Assembly: GCA_010279815.1 (NCBI GenBank) | Contig: QEOQ01000180.1 | Coordinates: 1,461,214-1,525,213 of the forward strand | DNA length: 64,000 nucleotides | Direction of reading: 5' to 3' | DNA from: Brachionus plicatilis | Taxonomy: Eukaryota; Rotifera; Eurotatoria; Ploima; Brachionidae | Shown here: positions 12,318-24,680 of the stretch, one piece after another | Layout of the letters: each line of letters starts with the position of its first letter | Position numbering within the stretch: the stretch's first letter is position 1 | Translations under genes and position numbers: made by a program | The notes under the pieces: model-generated | Told to the model about the DNA's origin: nothing | Seen by the model: the letters and a program-made list of their open reading frames with translations, nothing else | The model's database searches: none

Positions 12318-15045
12318 TCAGTCAACTTTGGCAAGCAAAATGGCTGTTCTATTAGGTATATAGACACTGAGTGAACAATTTCGTCCATCCCAGCCTCTTT
12401 CGCTGGTAAAAAAATCGACCGAATGGTCAAGTCGTTTATGACCACCGAACTCTTCTGCATCAGTATCTAGAACAATTTTATACCTGGAAAATAAGTTTAA
12501 AAATTTTTTTAATCAAAATCAATCATTATCTACTTACTTTCCTGGAATTGAGCATCCAACAAAATAATCCGGATAGCTTTTCGAATGATGAAAATTAAAA
12601 ATCCAAACAAGACCTTTTTCGCCACGCTCAAAAACTACAACTTTGTCATCTTGATGCTTGCGACTAACATACTAATTTAATAAAATGTTAAATTTTAATT
12701 AATTTAGAAAATAATTTAAAATTAATTAAAAAAAAAATACCTGGGTTTTGTTTAACCATTTGTATTCATCTTCTAACTTGTTCATTGCTTCATCAAATTT
12801 GTTCAAAAATTTGTATCTAAGCAGGTCGTCTTTGGCCAGATTGTACTGACGCCTGGCATAATGATACGAACTGTTGTTTCCTTCTCTTGGAAAATCGAGC
12901 CATTCAGGATGTCCAAATTCATTGCCCATAAAATTAAGCCATCCCTCTCCACCGAGACCGTGAGTGAGCAGTCTAATCAGTTTATGCAGAGAAATGCCAC
13001 GGTCAATGACTGAAGTAAGTGGACTCAGTACGGACATGTTTGTGTACATCTCAGCGTCCATTAACCAAAACGCAATTGTTTTGTCTCCGACCAACGCCTG
13101 GTCATGAGATTCAACATATGCAATATTAGCCTCTTTATAGCGCCTATTCTCCAAAGTATGCACTAAATTGCCTAAATTCCAATCTTCGTCTTTCTGTTCT
13201 TTCAAAGTTTTGATCCATTTGTCCGGAATGGCCATTGCCAAACGGTAATCAAAACCAGCGCCTCCTTCTGTCACTGGGCGACAAAGAGTCGGCATTCCAG
13301 ACACATCTTCAGCAATGGTCACCACATCCTTGTAGTACTCATGTAGCAAATGATTAGCCAACATCATATACAAAAATGAGTCCGTGTCAGTTGCCAATCC
13401 AAAGTATTCATCATAATTACCACTAAATGCATGCGCAATTCCGTGCGAATGATACAACATCGAGGTAACACCATCGAAACGAAAACCATCAAATTGGTAC
13501 TCGTCCATCCAGAATCTAATGTTTGAAAGCAAAAAACGGGTCACTTCTGTCCTTGAAAATGAATAAAATTTTGTTTAAAAAATTTTTATTTTTTAGATTT
13601 AATCAGAGTTGTTTAAAAGTCTCAAGTCTCAAGTCAAGTCCAAGTCCAGATTTCTTTTATTTAAAAGTCCAAGTCCGGACTTTAAAATTTTGAATACTGA
13701 AGAAGAAATTTATGCTAAAATATCAACAAAATTCTGATTTATGGCAAATCTATTGCATTAGACAACCCAAGAGTATATAAATTTTTTGATATGAAGCCTG
13801 ATCTAACAAATTTTAAAAAAAATTCTGGACTTGGACTTTTAAACAACTCTGGATTTAATTTTACTCAGAATAATTAAAACATCTGCTCTCCCATAATTCA
13901 TGGTAGCCTCGGGCGTTATCATGAAAGAAACAGCCATTAGTACCATCGAACTGATTGAGACCATCCAAGACATTTTTAGACGCATGACTGTGCACCAAAT
14001 CCAAATAGACTGCGATGCCAAGACGATGAGCTTCATCAATTAGAGCCTTTAGACTTTCAGGATTTCCATAACGACTTGAGTAAAAAAAGGTAGCCAAAAA
14101 TTTAGTATTGTCAAAAAGTTTACCTTGATGCAGCAAAAAAACTAGTGACTTGGTAACCAAAACTAGCATAGTATGCATGTTCCATAATTGCCATCAGTTG
14201 GACAGCATTGTAGCCTTGTTCTTTTATGATGGGCAAAATATTCACTCTAAAATGATCGTATGTAGCAATTTTGGCCTCAGGAGAAGAAATTCCCACATGG
14301 GCCTCGTAAATTTTGAGACGTTCCGGACGTTTTGGTCTTTGATATTTAAATTTATATCTCTAAAATAATAAAAAAATTCAATTTTTGATAGTTTTTTTTT
14401 TTTTTTTAAACCTCATTTTCAGGTGGATTGTAAAAAACTTGATTGTAAAGATTAGTTTCTTTGCATTGGACAACATAAGTAGCCCAAGGACATATCCTGT
14501 CAACAATTTCTCCAGTTTGAGTTTCAATAGCGAGCTAATTTATTTTTTTTTGTTAATTTTATTAATTAATCTAAAAAAAATATTCATTCAGAATTGTTAC
14601 TTTTATCACAGAACCATGTTTGATGGGAGAAGAGCCATCTTGTAGAGCGGGAATTGTCAAACGCCATTTGCCAAACTCAAGCTTTTCAAATTTGTACTCG
14701 TACAGCTTCCAGTCGTCTATAATCAATTTTAATTTTATGAAATCAATTTTTTTGTTGATTTTTACTGAAATCTCCTTTAAGATACATATTTTTAGCACCA
14801 GGCGCCCATTCCATTACGCTAATATTATTCTTTTCATCAACATGCACTCCGTATGTTTGGTAAGATCGGGTAAAATCTAACAGTCCATTCTCATATTGGT
14901 CAACACGGTCTATGTATGATTTTAAGCAGCCGTATCTTCGTCTAATCTCGGACTCATAGGGCTTTAAATAAGGATCATAGTTGAGCAAGTTTTCTAAATG
15001 CGGCACTTCAGTTTCAGCCAAATTAACTGCGTTCGTATTACCCAT
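12318..15045 (-). CDS. GBE1: 1,4-alpha-glucan (glycogen) branching enzyme
   Basis: Exons (minus) 15045-14766, 14716-14601, 14534-14412, 14359-14124, 14074-13865, 13551-12741, 12671-12538, 12483-12318 give 691 aa, close to the roughly 700 aa of animal GBE1. The enzyme transfers alpha-1,4 glucan segments to alpha-1,6 branch points in cytosolic glycogen synthesis. Visible are the N-terminal DPYLKPYE segment, the CBM48-like region (GDFNDW), and GH13 catalytic motifs: [16 protein letters not shown] (nucleophile Asp), IAEDVSG (acid Glu) and VESHDQ. The C-terminal all-beta domain ends [13 protein letters not shown]. All phases agree. Intron 5 is enlarged by a MITE (13604-13851); the other introns are about 50-70 bp. 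The gene is convergent with the TRIM-like gene. No disruption seen. Confidence 0.96.
13604..13851. mobile_element. hAT-type MITE in GBE1 intron 5, with 8-bp target duplication
   Basis: A 248-bp element begins CAGAGTTGTTTAAAAGT and ends ACTTTTAAACAACTCTG, a perfect 17-bp terminal inverted repeat. It is flanked on both sides by GATTTAAT (13596-13603 and 13852-13859). An 8-bp duplication with CAG...CTG ends is characteristic of the hAT superfamily. Just inside the ends lie subterminal repeats of AGTCCAAGTCC/GGACTTGGACT, with an extra tandem AGTCTCA block on the left. There is no coding capacity, so it is non-autonomous. Confidence 0.85.
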
Positions 15046-15562
15046 TGTTATTTATTTTTTCAAGGGAAAAATAATTTTTTTTTAACGCTTTATTCAAAAA
15101 TTTTTCTAAGTAAATGTATTATTAAATATCAATATAAAGTACTTTAAATACTGGATAAAAGCATAATAATAAAATCACGCTTTAGATAAGTGAATAGGAA
15201 AATTGAATGATTTAATAGTTTTTTTAATAATAGAAATATTGAAAAACCATTTTAAAACTAAAATTTTGAACTGCTAAAATTAAAAATATTGACGCTGTAC
15301 GAATCTTTAACATACAATTACATTTTGCTAATTTGCATAAAATCTATTTTTAAAACGCTATTGTAGGCTTGAGTTTATTTTGGAAGTTTTTCTAAAAAAA
15401 AATTAAATTATAAAATTTCATTCAATTTTTTTCCTATCAAAATTACCATTAAATTGAAAACAATTCCAAATGTTTTTCAATTTATCAATCTTTTGTTTGA
15501 TGGCATTTCTTTGACTTGAAAAATAAATTTAACATTTTATCATTTATTTTATTTTAAAATTT
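15046..15562. other. Intergenic spacer between GBE1 and HDAC10-like gene
   Basis: About 520 bp holding the GBE1 5' flank and the 3' flank of the HDAC10-like gene, both on the minus strand. Only AT-rich sequence is seen; no separate feature is supported. Confidence 0.4.
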
Positions 15563-18500
15563 TTACTTTTCATCGGGAATCAATGGATTAGGTTGCTGAA
15601 GAGAATTACCATTTAAGACTAACTTAGATGTTTCGATCACTTTTTGATACGGATCGGATCCTTTCTCCTAAAAAAACTCAAGTAAATTGATAATTAAAAA
15701 AAACGAAAAATACTTGAAAAGTTAGCACCAAATTTCCCTCTGCCAAAGCGCTAAGATACTTGTAAACTTGACCCAAGCCAAAATGAGTGACCTTTATTTT
15801 GATTTTAGATAAAATTTTAATTTTCTTTTGGATGTTTACTTTATTGTTTTTAATCGCTTCCAAATCAGTGGTGAATGCTAACACTAAATCAGGATTAAAC
15901 TTGGTAAAAATAAAAAAATTATTTAAACATCATTTTTAAATTCTTTTAAAAAAAAAAAGAATTAATTATATTTTATATTATTTTTTCTCTGTTGTCCAAG
16001 AATTTTTTTCAATAAAAAGGTATTTGTAAAAATCTGCTTAAGTTATCGGATAGCTGGGCATCTTAGGCATCTTCATAAAGATAATTAAGATTCGATATTA
16101 TTATGTTGATGATTAGATAAACTGAAATTTCTCAAAACTCAAATTCTAAAGACTGGATTTTCTTTAAGTAAATTTTTATTCAATGAACTTTTCTAATACG
16201 AGCTCAGTATTCATTCCCGCATTAATTGAATAAAAATTATTTTTCAATTCATTAAGTCAAAGTCGAAACTTGACTTGGAGAATTTCAGTCTCACCTTTAA
16301 AACACACCTAAATTTTAAATTAAATTTTTTTTTATTTTGAAATTTTTTTTTTAAATAAAATCACTTGAGCCTTTATTTTTTTAAAAAATTAAAATTTTAA
16401 AAAAATAGTAAAGATTAGAATTTAAAGTCATTTAACTATGTAAAACCTTTATCTAAATAATATATCTAAAATCATAAGAAATACAAACTAAGAGCAATCA
16501 AGTACGAGCTAGAAAATATCTAATATAGGAGATGGAACACGTGAGTGTTCACTATTCACTATATTTTCTTTAATTAATTGCTTGATAAATTTATTTTCAA
16601 AACGTTAAACTTTAAGGCTGTTCCAGTTAAGGATGAATAAAAAAAAGCGCTTTTTAATTTAAAAGTACTTTTATGAATATGAACAATTAACAAGTTTGAC
16701 TCTCATACTTTAGACTTTAAAAGTTCTGTTTTTAAAATTTTTCAATATTAAATTTTACAAACATGTAAACCTCCTTCTGAATTTTTGAACTGAATTCTAA
16801 CTATTACTTTATTAAAATTTTTGTAATTTTTAAAAAAATTAAAATTTAAAGATTTTAAATTTTGATAAAATATTAATAAAATCATCATAAAAGTCAGGCA
16901 ATTTTTTAGGTTTATTTATTTTTGATTTATTAAAATCGGTTAAGTTCGATTGCAAGATAGAAGAAATTTTGCGGATAATTATTTGTTCAAAAAACGCAAC
17001 TGAAAATATCATTTTTAACTAAATCAGAATATACATCTTCAAATATTGTTCATTTGTATTTGATCAAAAGTTGGTCAAAAAGATCAGATTTGACTTAGAC
17101 TTTTTATTTTCTTTTTAACTCAAAAAATTAATTAATAAGACAGTTCAAGTCATTTAAGATGGATGATAATTACCTGTATTTTTCAAATGATTAATTTTTG
17201 TTAAATTAAATTTAATAAGTTTTTGACAAAAAAAAATGTAATTAATTTTCTCAGAACTAAATAAAATTTTTTTAGTTATTCAAAAAAATAAATAGTTGAT
17301 GTAAAAAAACAATTTTTTTGGCTAAATTTCATTAGTTTCATACTGAAATATTTTAAAAAGAAATAAAAATTCACTTATTACTGAAAATAAATTTATTTAG
17401 ACAATAAAAAATTATCTAAGTCGTAAACTAATTAGTTTTAACAATATTTTTGTCAGAAAGTAATTATTTCTGGAAAACAGGTAATATATCATTTAAGAAA
17501 TTCTCATTTAAGAAAGCTCGCTCTCTCGAAACAGTAAGTTGTTAAAAATTAGTAGTTTGAAAAATGTCATTATGTTAAAGGCTTACTACGTAAATTCATA
17601 AAAATTATTTTTAGACTTTTGAAATATATTTCAAAAGTCAACTTTGACTTTAACTTTTAAAGATTTTAAGTTAATTTTTGACTTTTTACCAACCTTTATT
17701 TGATATTGATAATTTTATATAATTGATTATTTTTTAATAGTAATCAATTAATTTTTTCGTCAAAAATGATTTATTGTTCATAATCTTGCTTTTTTTATTT
17801 GAAAATTTTTTGAATTTTTTTTCCGTCTTGTGAAGCTCAGCAAAATGCGCTACGCTATAATATATTGAAATTTCTTCAAAATTTGCAGATCTATACCAAA
17901 ATTTGGAAAATGTTTCATCATGTTGCATTTACAGAACAAATTTTGAACTTTTCGAACATGTGGTGTTTGATATAAAGAATACTAAAATTTTCTCAAAATA
18001 ATTCTTTATGCTGATTTTTGACAACATGAAATTATGCAATATCAATCCTTTATTTTTAAAAAAAAATATTTAGGCTCAATTGTATCTAATGTCAATAGTT
18101 GTTTGAAAGCTTAACTCTTGGACCCCGAAAACTTCTTTCAGAAAAATATTTATTTTTTTTCTATTTCTTCACTGGGATTTAATTATTATACATATTTTTA
18201 TCTCAATCGAAATTTTTGAGCATAAAAAAGAAAATTAAAAATTCGATCTCTTCTTCAGTTGAATTTTTTTGATATTAACCAAGGTAAAAACCAATTTACA
18301 ATTAATTTTTTTTCCTGCCTTTAATTAATATTAAATTATTTTTAAAAAAAGAGATTACTTGGTAGGCGATTGGTAGAATGATTCTTAAGAATATTGTAAC
18401 CAAAGAAGCATCGTCTAAATTTTCAAATATCACAAATAAATTAGACGAATCATCCTGCTCATTCCAGTCATTTTTAGTCCCAATTATAATGTTAAAAACA

Positions 18501-21500
18501 CTAAGAATTTTTTTAAAAATATTTTATAATCAGAATAATTGTAAAAATTAAGCTTACTTTGGATCCTTGTTCAATAAATGAACATCATCAGCCAAAAATA
18601 TATTCAGAAATCTATAATTCGTATTTTTTTATTTGTAACAGAGAATAATCTTATTTTTATTTACTTTTTAATTCTGGCATATTTTTCTCCTATTTGTTTC
18701 GCTATTTGCATAAAACCACTTGAAATGTTTATCTCTTTGACCAAGACTAGACCATTTGTGAACTTAAAATAACCAAAACCTATTTTTTATGTTAATCAAA
18801 ATTTATTTAAATCACATTTCTTTGTGCTAAATTTTGGCACACGGACAAAATTTCCGAAGCAGATTCGGACTTATCAATTTGAAAAAATAAGTCACATGAG
18901 AACTCAATTCCATCTTCAACCTGAAAACATGTTTTCTTTTCTGGCACAAACAAATCGGTTGACTCAATTAGTTCATCTATTTTTTTATCCCAGTGTGAAT
19001 TTTCATCATCCGAGTACATGGGATAAAAACCAGTTAATTCAAATTCTTCCGGCTTTGTCTCTTCAGTGTAAAACTTGATATCTTTTCTATACTTTAAGTC
19101 CCAGTCTAAGAGATATTGCTCTAGAGAAATCGAATCATCAGTATCATTTAGTGATTGTAAACACTTCCAGTAGGGTCTCAATACCGATATTAAATTCATC
19201 AATGTCTTGACGAATCTTTTTTAAAAAAAATATTTATTGTTTAGTTTGATAATTTTTATAAAATTTTAAATTACACTGGGTCGGGTTGTTTAAAATCTTC
19301 AACTCTAGGACATGGAAAGCCAAGCAAAGCTCTCACAGACAAAGCGACCCCTTCGCTAAGTGACTTAATACAGTATCCACCCTTTTATTGTTTTATTAAA
19401 TAAAATTTTTTTAACTACTATAAGAATTTTACTTCTAGAAGAACACAAAGTTTTGCGTTGGTGAAACATGACAGAGCATTCAGTAAATGCGCGTAACCAG
19501 CTGGCGTCACATTCATTCGTCCCTTAAAGAAATTAATTTAAAAATTTTTATTTTATTCAAAATTGTTATAGGATCAGAGTCAAAGTCACTTTTTCATCTC
19601 CGACACAAGAGTCGAATCCACACGAAATTAACAAAAGTTCGGGTTGGAACTAGAAATAGGAAAAACAATAAAAACAAATAAATTCATACTTCAAAGCAGC
19701 CAATTGCTGAATCATAGCCACATGATATAATGATTAGTTCTGGTTTAAACTACAAATTATTTTATTTAATTGATTTTTATAAGCATTTTTAGCATAAAAT
19801 AGTAAAAAGTATACAAACTTCGTATGCAATCGGAAGTAAAATGTTGAAAAATGAAGCAAAATATTCACTGTTTCCGAAGCCAGTCTAAATTTAAAAAAAA
19901 TTTAAATCTCGCAGTTTATTTTCTCAAAATAATGCTTAATTTTAAAAATTTAAAAAATATTAAATGAATATCTAATATCGTTTTCCCTACATCAGTTTGG
20001 ATCCTAAATGAAACATTCAATGAGAAAGTTTAAGGTAAAATACTAGGTCTGGTGAAAGTTTAAGGAATTTTTTTTTCATTTAGCAGACTTAGAAGCTGTT
20101 AAGTTTTCAAAAAAAGAGATTTTATTCTAATATTCAAAATATTCAAAGACATTATTAGGTTGGAAAAAGTTAATTAATATTAATTTAATTGATTATAAGA
20201 TAGCAGCTTTTCTGATAAATTATTGTTAAATAAAAGAAGTGTGTTATTTTATTAGAATCATTTAGTTTACTTTGGAAATTTAACTTAAAATGAATGTTCG
20301 ATATTCTTAATGAAAAAATTCAACTATTTAACATTTAAATCTAAAAATTTTTTATAAGATTAATTCAAAATCTTATCATTTAAGTTCCTTTTTTTTATTT
20401 TGTAATTTTTTCATGAAGAAAATACGCAAGTTATTGTACACCCCACGAACACAACACTTTCTTATACAAGACAAAAAACAAAAGGAACAAATTATTTTTG
20501 TCAATTGTAAATTAATTGTTTTTCAATTTTTGTAATTTTACGTTATACTTTTTTTTTAAACTTTTATGAACTTTTGTTGAATTTACTGAATTAGAGGTAG
20601 AAATTGTCTGTCATTATCTTTACAAAAGCTGTAGCGAGTTTTGCTCGCCGCACAGGAATTTTTTAGTACCCAACTATGAATGATGCAATAACTTATTGAC
20701 AAACATTGAATGTTTGTTTGCTTTAAAAAAATTTGATCTTGATTTTCGATATTTTCGTTAGTGATTGAAAAAATGAAAAAATGCTGTATTAAATTATCAT
20801 TTAATAGAGGAAAAAATTGAAATGAGGCTTTTTACCTAATTAAACTAATAATAATTAAAAAAAAAAACCTTATTTAATGGGATGTTAATGTTATAACCTT
20901 TGCCTTCTTTTTCACCAATGTAATCAAAATCTGATTGTCTCAAATTTGGCCAAAAATTTCCATAGTCATAACGATGCAAAGAAAAATACAACACTCTAAT
21001 AATTGTTTTGTTTTTAATCAACTCCTTTCTGATTGCCAAAAAAAAAATTACCTTGGATCATCATAGAATTGATATTGAACTCCTTGTCCATGATGAACTT
21101 TATTTAGATGAAGCATTATCAAAAAATAATAAAATTCTTTTAAAACTTACCATCCCAATCAATAATCATAATTCGATTTAGACTATACTTTTCTATTGCA
21201 GTTTTTGCAACCACAGCGGCATTGTTAAAGTAGCAATAGCCATTTGGTTCATCGTGCATTGCATGGTGTCCTGGTGGTCGTATGATAGCAAATCCATTAT
21301 CTACTTTACCGCTCATCAAATGATCCAAAAGCTCAATTGAAGAACCTAAAGCAAATCTGGCCGCTTTGTCGCAATTCTGATGAAAATACATGCTATCATA
21401 TTGAGTTGACAAATGCATTAGCTCTTCGTAGCTCAAATTCGGCAAATTACTCATCAATTTGTTCACTCTATCTGTGTGACATTTCAAAACTTCTTCATCA

Positions 21501-21807
21501 GTACTTGGTCTTCCCTAAATTTATTTTTTAAAACAAAGAAATCATCTTTATCATTTTTAATTACTGGAATATTAACACATTGTTCGACTAATCCATAAAA
21601 TTGGCATCTTTCGTATGGTTTTTTAATTCTATCGGGTTTTTCTGGATATATTGGATCCCATAAACAATTATAATCAAGCATTAAAGGATCATAAATCAGT
21701 CCAGTTCTATTAAGAAAAAAAATATTAGTTATAATTTGGATGATATAAACTCGAAAATTTATCCACCTGTTTATTTTATAATCTTTTCTTTGGTGAAAAT
21801 TGGACAT
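15563..21807 (-). CDS. HDAC10: Class IIb histone deacetylase, HDAC10-like: active first domain, degenerate second domain
   Basis: Exons (minus) 21807-21767, 21706-21565, 21514-21151, 21097-21052, 20995-20869, 19884-19819, 19749-19690 (7a), 19522-19433, 19381-19275, 19215-18816, 18762-18665, 18611-18558, 18500-18359, 15899-15840, 15791-15714, 15667-15563 give 659 aa (human HDAC10 is near 670). The first domain (about 15-330) keeps RPPGHHA (about 140-146), DWDVHHGQG (zinc ligands about D182/H184), GYD (third ligand about D275) and the catalytic GGY (about Y315). Position 282 is Glu, the HDAC10 polyamine-deacetylase gatekeeper. The HDAC10 PxCE helix is not seen; the site reads DPIYPEKP. The second domain (about 450-659) keeps the fold order (LPIAYQFNPDLVLA) but no catalytic residues, as in HDAC10. 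A second copy of exon 7 (7b, 19590-19649) is described separately. Introns 5 (984 bp) and 13 (2.46 kb) are unusually long. The start is the first ATG giving a short lead to the domain. Confidence 0.88.
15900..18358 (-). other. Large intron 13 of the HDAC10-like gene
   Basis: About 2.46 kb between exons ending LPIAYQ and starting FNPDLVLA, against a usual intron of about 50 bp in the same gene. It is AT-rich without convincing coding sequence; a 64-codon open frame on the minus strand near 17734-17928 has no recognisable features. No intact transposon end was identified. Confidence 0.5.
19590..19649 (-). CDS. HDAC10: Duplicated, probably mutually exclusive exon 7b of the HDAC10-like gene
   Basis: A second 60-nt, phase-0 exon with AG acceptor (TTTCTAG) and GT donor (GTGACT) lies 40 nt downstream of exon 7a (19690-19749). 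It encodes FQPELLLISCGF + DSCVGDEK, where 7a encodes FKPELIIISCGY + DSAIGCFE. Both supply the same beta strand, zinc-ligand Asp and gatekeeper loop of the deacetylase domain. The intervening 40 nt is shorter than any other intron modelled here (the shortest is about 46), so splicing 7a to 7b is probably sterically blocked. 7b replaces the gatekeeper Glu by Lys. Both keep the catalytic GF/YD. Either choice keeps the downstream frame. Confidence 0.8.
19885..20868 (-). other. Large intron 5 of the HDAC10-like gene
   Basis: 984 bp between exons ending INIPLNK and starting TGFGNSEY. It contains a small GC-richer imperfect palindrome near 20630-20657 (CTGTAGCGAG...CTCGCCGCACAG), possibly a relic of a mobile element. 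Otherwise nothing is seen. Confidence 0.4.
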
Positions 21808-24680
21808 CTTATATAAAACAAACAATCAACTAATTTAAAAAAAAATAAAAAATTTTATTTTAAATAATTTATTTCATTTATTTATTATAATATTAAAATT
21901 TTTGGTCGGATCCACATCTAGACTGAGACTAGCATATCAATACGATAAAAATGAATTTTTAAATTGAAATATTGAAATAAAAAATATTTGATTAATACTA
22001 TTTAGATAAAATTAAAAATTGACAAAATTTAAATTTGGTAGAGCAAAATCAAAATTTTTCTTAAATTAACAACTTGAAAATCAAAAATTTTAGATTTTTA
22101 TATGAAAGTGAATAAAAAGCTAATTAAAATGGAAAAATAATACGGCTTATTATCTGAATATTAAAAGAAACTATTTATAAACGATATTTAGAAACTGAAT
22201 ATTTAAAAAAAATTTAATTTTGTATAGTTCATTTGAATCTAAATATAGACTTATTAATTTTTTATCAAGAAAATTATAATCAGTTTCTATTCTCTGAATT
22301 TTGCTTTTATTTTTTGAGAATAAATAAAGAATTCTTAAGTTTTTTTATTTGAAAAATTAAAATTTTATTTGAATTGAACTTATGAATAAAAAGATGCACC
22401 ACCAATATATAAAGCATAACTACCACTAATCCCCTAAAGCATATCTGATTCCAATGCAACAAGTCATTTAAAGCTGGAGCTGGAATCAATGCACACATTC
22501 GATCATATAAATTAAGCCATCACACTAACTGATCTTTTCCTTGCTTTTTAAACAAAGTCTATAATTATTATTTGTTTTTATTTACTTTGTCCTATTTAAA
22601 ACTAGAAATATTCAAACAATTAAAATTGTTTAATTTACTCTAATCAGGTTCGAATCAGCCTTAAATAAATAAATCAAAATTTAAGATACATAAATACTTT
22701 TTAACAAAAAGATTTTCTTTTTTTATTTTTAAAATATATCATATTATCATTCAAAATATCTTTAATAAAAATTTTATCAAAAAAATAGAATCATATAAAT
22801 TAAACCAGTTGAGAGATCAATTTTTAAATTTTAAGACAGAAAATTGGGAATTATTTTGATTAATTTGTAGAAAAGTTTAATTAAATCACAATTCGCTTAT
22901 TTAATATTTATATTTTTAATTTTCAATATATTAATTAATGTCTATAATATTTATAAATTATTTTCATATGTTATTAAAAAAAACTAAAACGCTATATTAG
23001 GAACCGAATGGGAGCATTTTTTATTTCTTGTATTCAATGTCAATTACATCTGAATTTATCATTTTTCTAATTTTTTTAAAAAAATGATTGAAACGAAATT
23101 TTTTTACAAAAAAACATATGCAGATTTTATTTAGATGAGCTAAACTTCTGAGTAATCAATAGCTACCTTTAACAAATAGAAATATAAATATTAGGAAATT
23201 TCTGATTTAATTTTAGTTTCATCTTCATTATTCGATAAAACCACTGATTCTAAATAGTCAAGATCTAACAAGGGATCATTTTAAAATCGAGACATTCATA
23301 TCTTTTGACTACTCAGTTATGCCTAAATCACAATCAAAGAAGCTAAATTATATAAAAGCGAATTTCATATCATATGCTGAGATTCTAAAAGGTCGTATTC
23401 AGCAAAAATTGTTAAACAAAATTAAAAAATTACCCAAAAAATAATTTATGCAGCCCAAAAAGAATACTTTATTAATCACAAAGAATTTATAAGGCCAGTT
23501 TTCCATATAATATTGTCACGCTGATTAAGTAAAATTGGATATCATGTTGTTTATATCAACCAAGAATGACCCTATGCTTCACAAAGAGCAATTAAGAAAA
23601 AAAATCAGTCTAGAAGAATAAGAGTTGATTATATTCAATTGAGGTAAAAGTTAAAAACTTAATATATATATGACGATTTTAAAAAATTTATTAAAAATAA
23701 ATGGGAAAGGCCAGCCTCGTTAAAAGTCATAAAAAATAAATTGAATTTTTTTTCCTTAATAAATATATCTTTATTTGATTTATATTTTTAGTTCTAATTA
23801 GTTAATTTGTTATTTATAAAAAAATTTTGTTCTAAATTCACTATCAAAATTTTTTTGCAATAAATAAACACATTTAAAAAGTATAAACATTTCAATGAAT
23901 TAACAAACTGATAAAGATTGATTTTAATTCAATAAAATTTAAATTTTTTACCTATTTAGATGCAATTTTCAAAGAAAATTTTGTAGACCACATGTCAAAT
24001 ATAAAGAAAAACTTGTTAAACCTTGTTATAAAGTTTGAATTAATTTTTTTAATATTTGAAAGATAAAATAAGAGTTTAAAATATGGATTCACACCCAAAT
24101 TTGCTTTTTACTATTTTTTAAGTTATTTTGCTTTTCTGTTTAAAAAAATAGAGATATTCGATTTGTTTTAAATTTGACTTGCTTATAGGTTTAATTCTAG
24201 TTTGTTTTATTGTGTCAAAATTTTAGCCAATATCATCATTTATTAGTTGATTTTAGGTAATTTTTGTGTAAGACAAAAAAATGTTCTCACAATTTCATGT
24301 TTTTTAACACGAGAAAATTATGAAATAGTTATACAACAATCTGAAAAACTTGATTATTTGAATTTTTGAAATAATTTATTAAAGTTTATTTATAAAATTC
24401 ATTTAAAGCCACAAATGACAAATTACATATTTTCTATTTAAGAGCATTTTGTCTAATAGTCTAAATCATACTAATTCATTTCCTGACTTGACTGTCAATG
24501 TGTGTATTAAATGATTATTTTTTTAGTTTTATTCATTGAGATCGAGTGATTTCGATCAAAATTTTTAATCTTTTAAAAATTCTAAAAAATTGTTTATTAG
24601 TTGTATAATAAATCATGCTTATTTTAAAGCTAAATAATTTTATATTCAAACATTCATCTTTTAAATTAGTTATTTCTAAA
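21808..24680. other. Divergent intergenic region between HDAC10-like gene and PNPO
   Basis: About 2.9 kb, AT-rich. It must hold the 5' regions of both flanking genes, but I cannot define promoter elements. A Lys-rich 41-codon frame on the plus strand (23319-23444) looks more protein-like than its surroundings and may be a decayed mobile-element fragment; its identity is unknown. Otherwise nothing is seen. Confidence 0.4.

Noticed and set aside
17734..17928. 64-codon frame inside HDAC10-like intron 13
   Set aside because: No splice sites linking it to the gene, no family features, and the flanking exons already join in phase.
20627..20660. Small palindrome in HDAC10-like intron 5 as a structured RNA
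   Set aside because: Only five perfectly paired inner positions and imperfect outer pairing; too short to support a call.
23319..23444. Lys-rich 41-codon frame starting MPKSQSKKLNY
   Set aside because: Protein-like but isolated, with no splice partner and no recognised family; too weak for a gene call.
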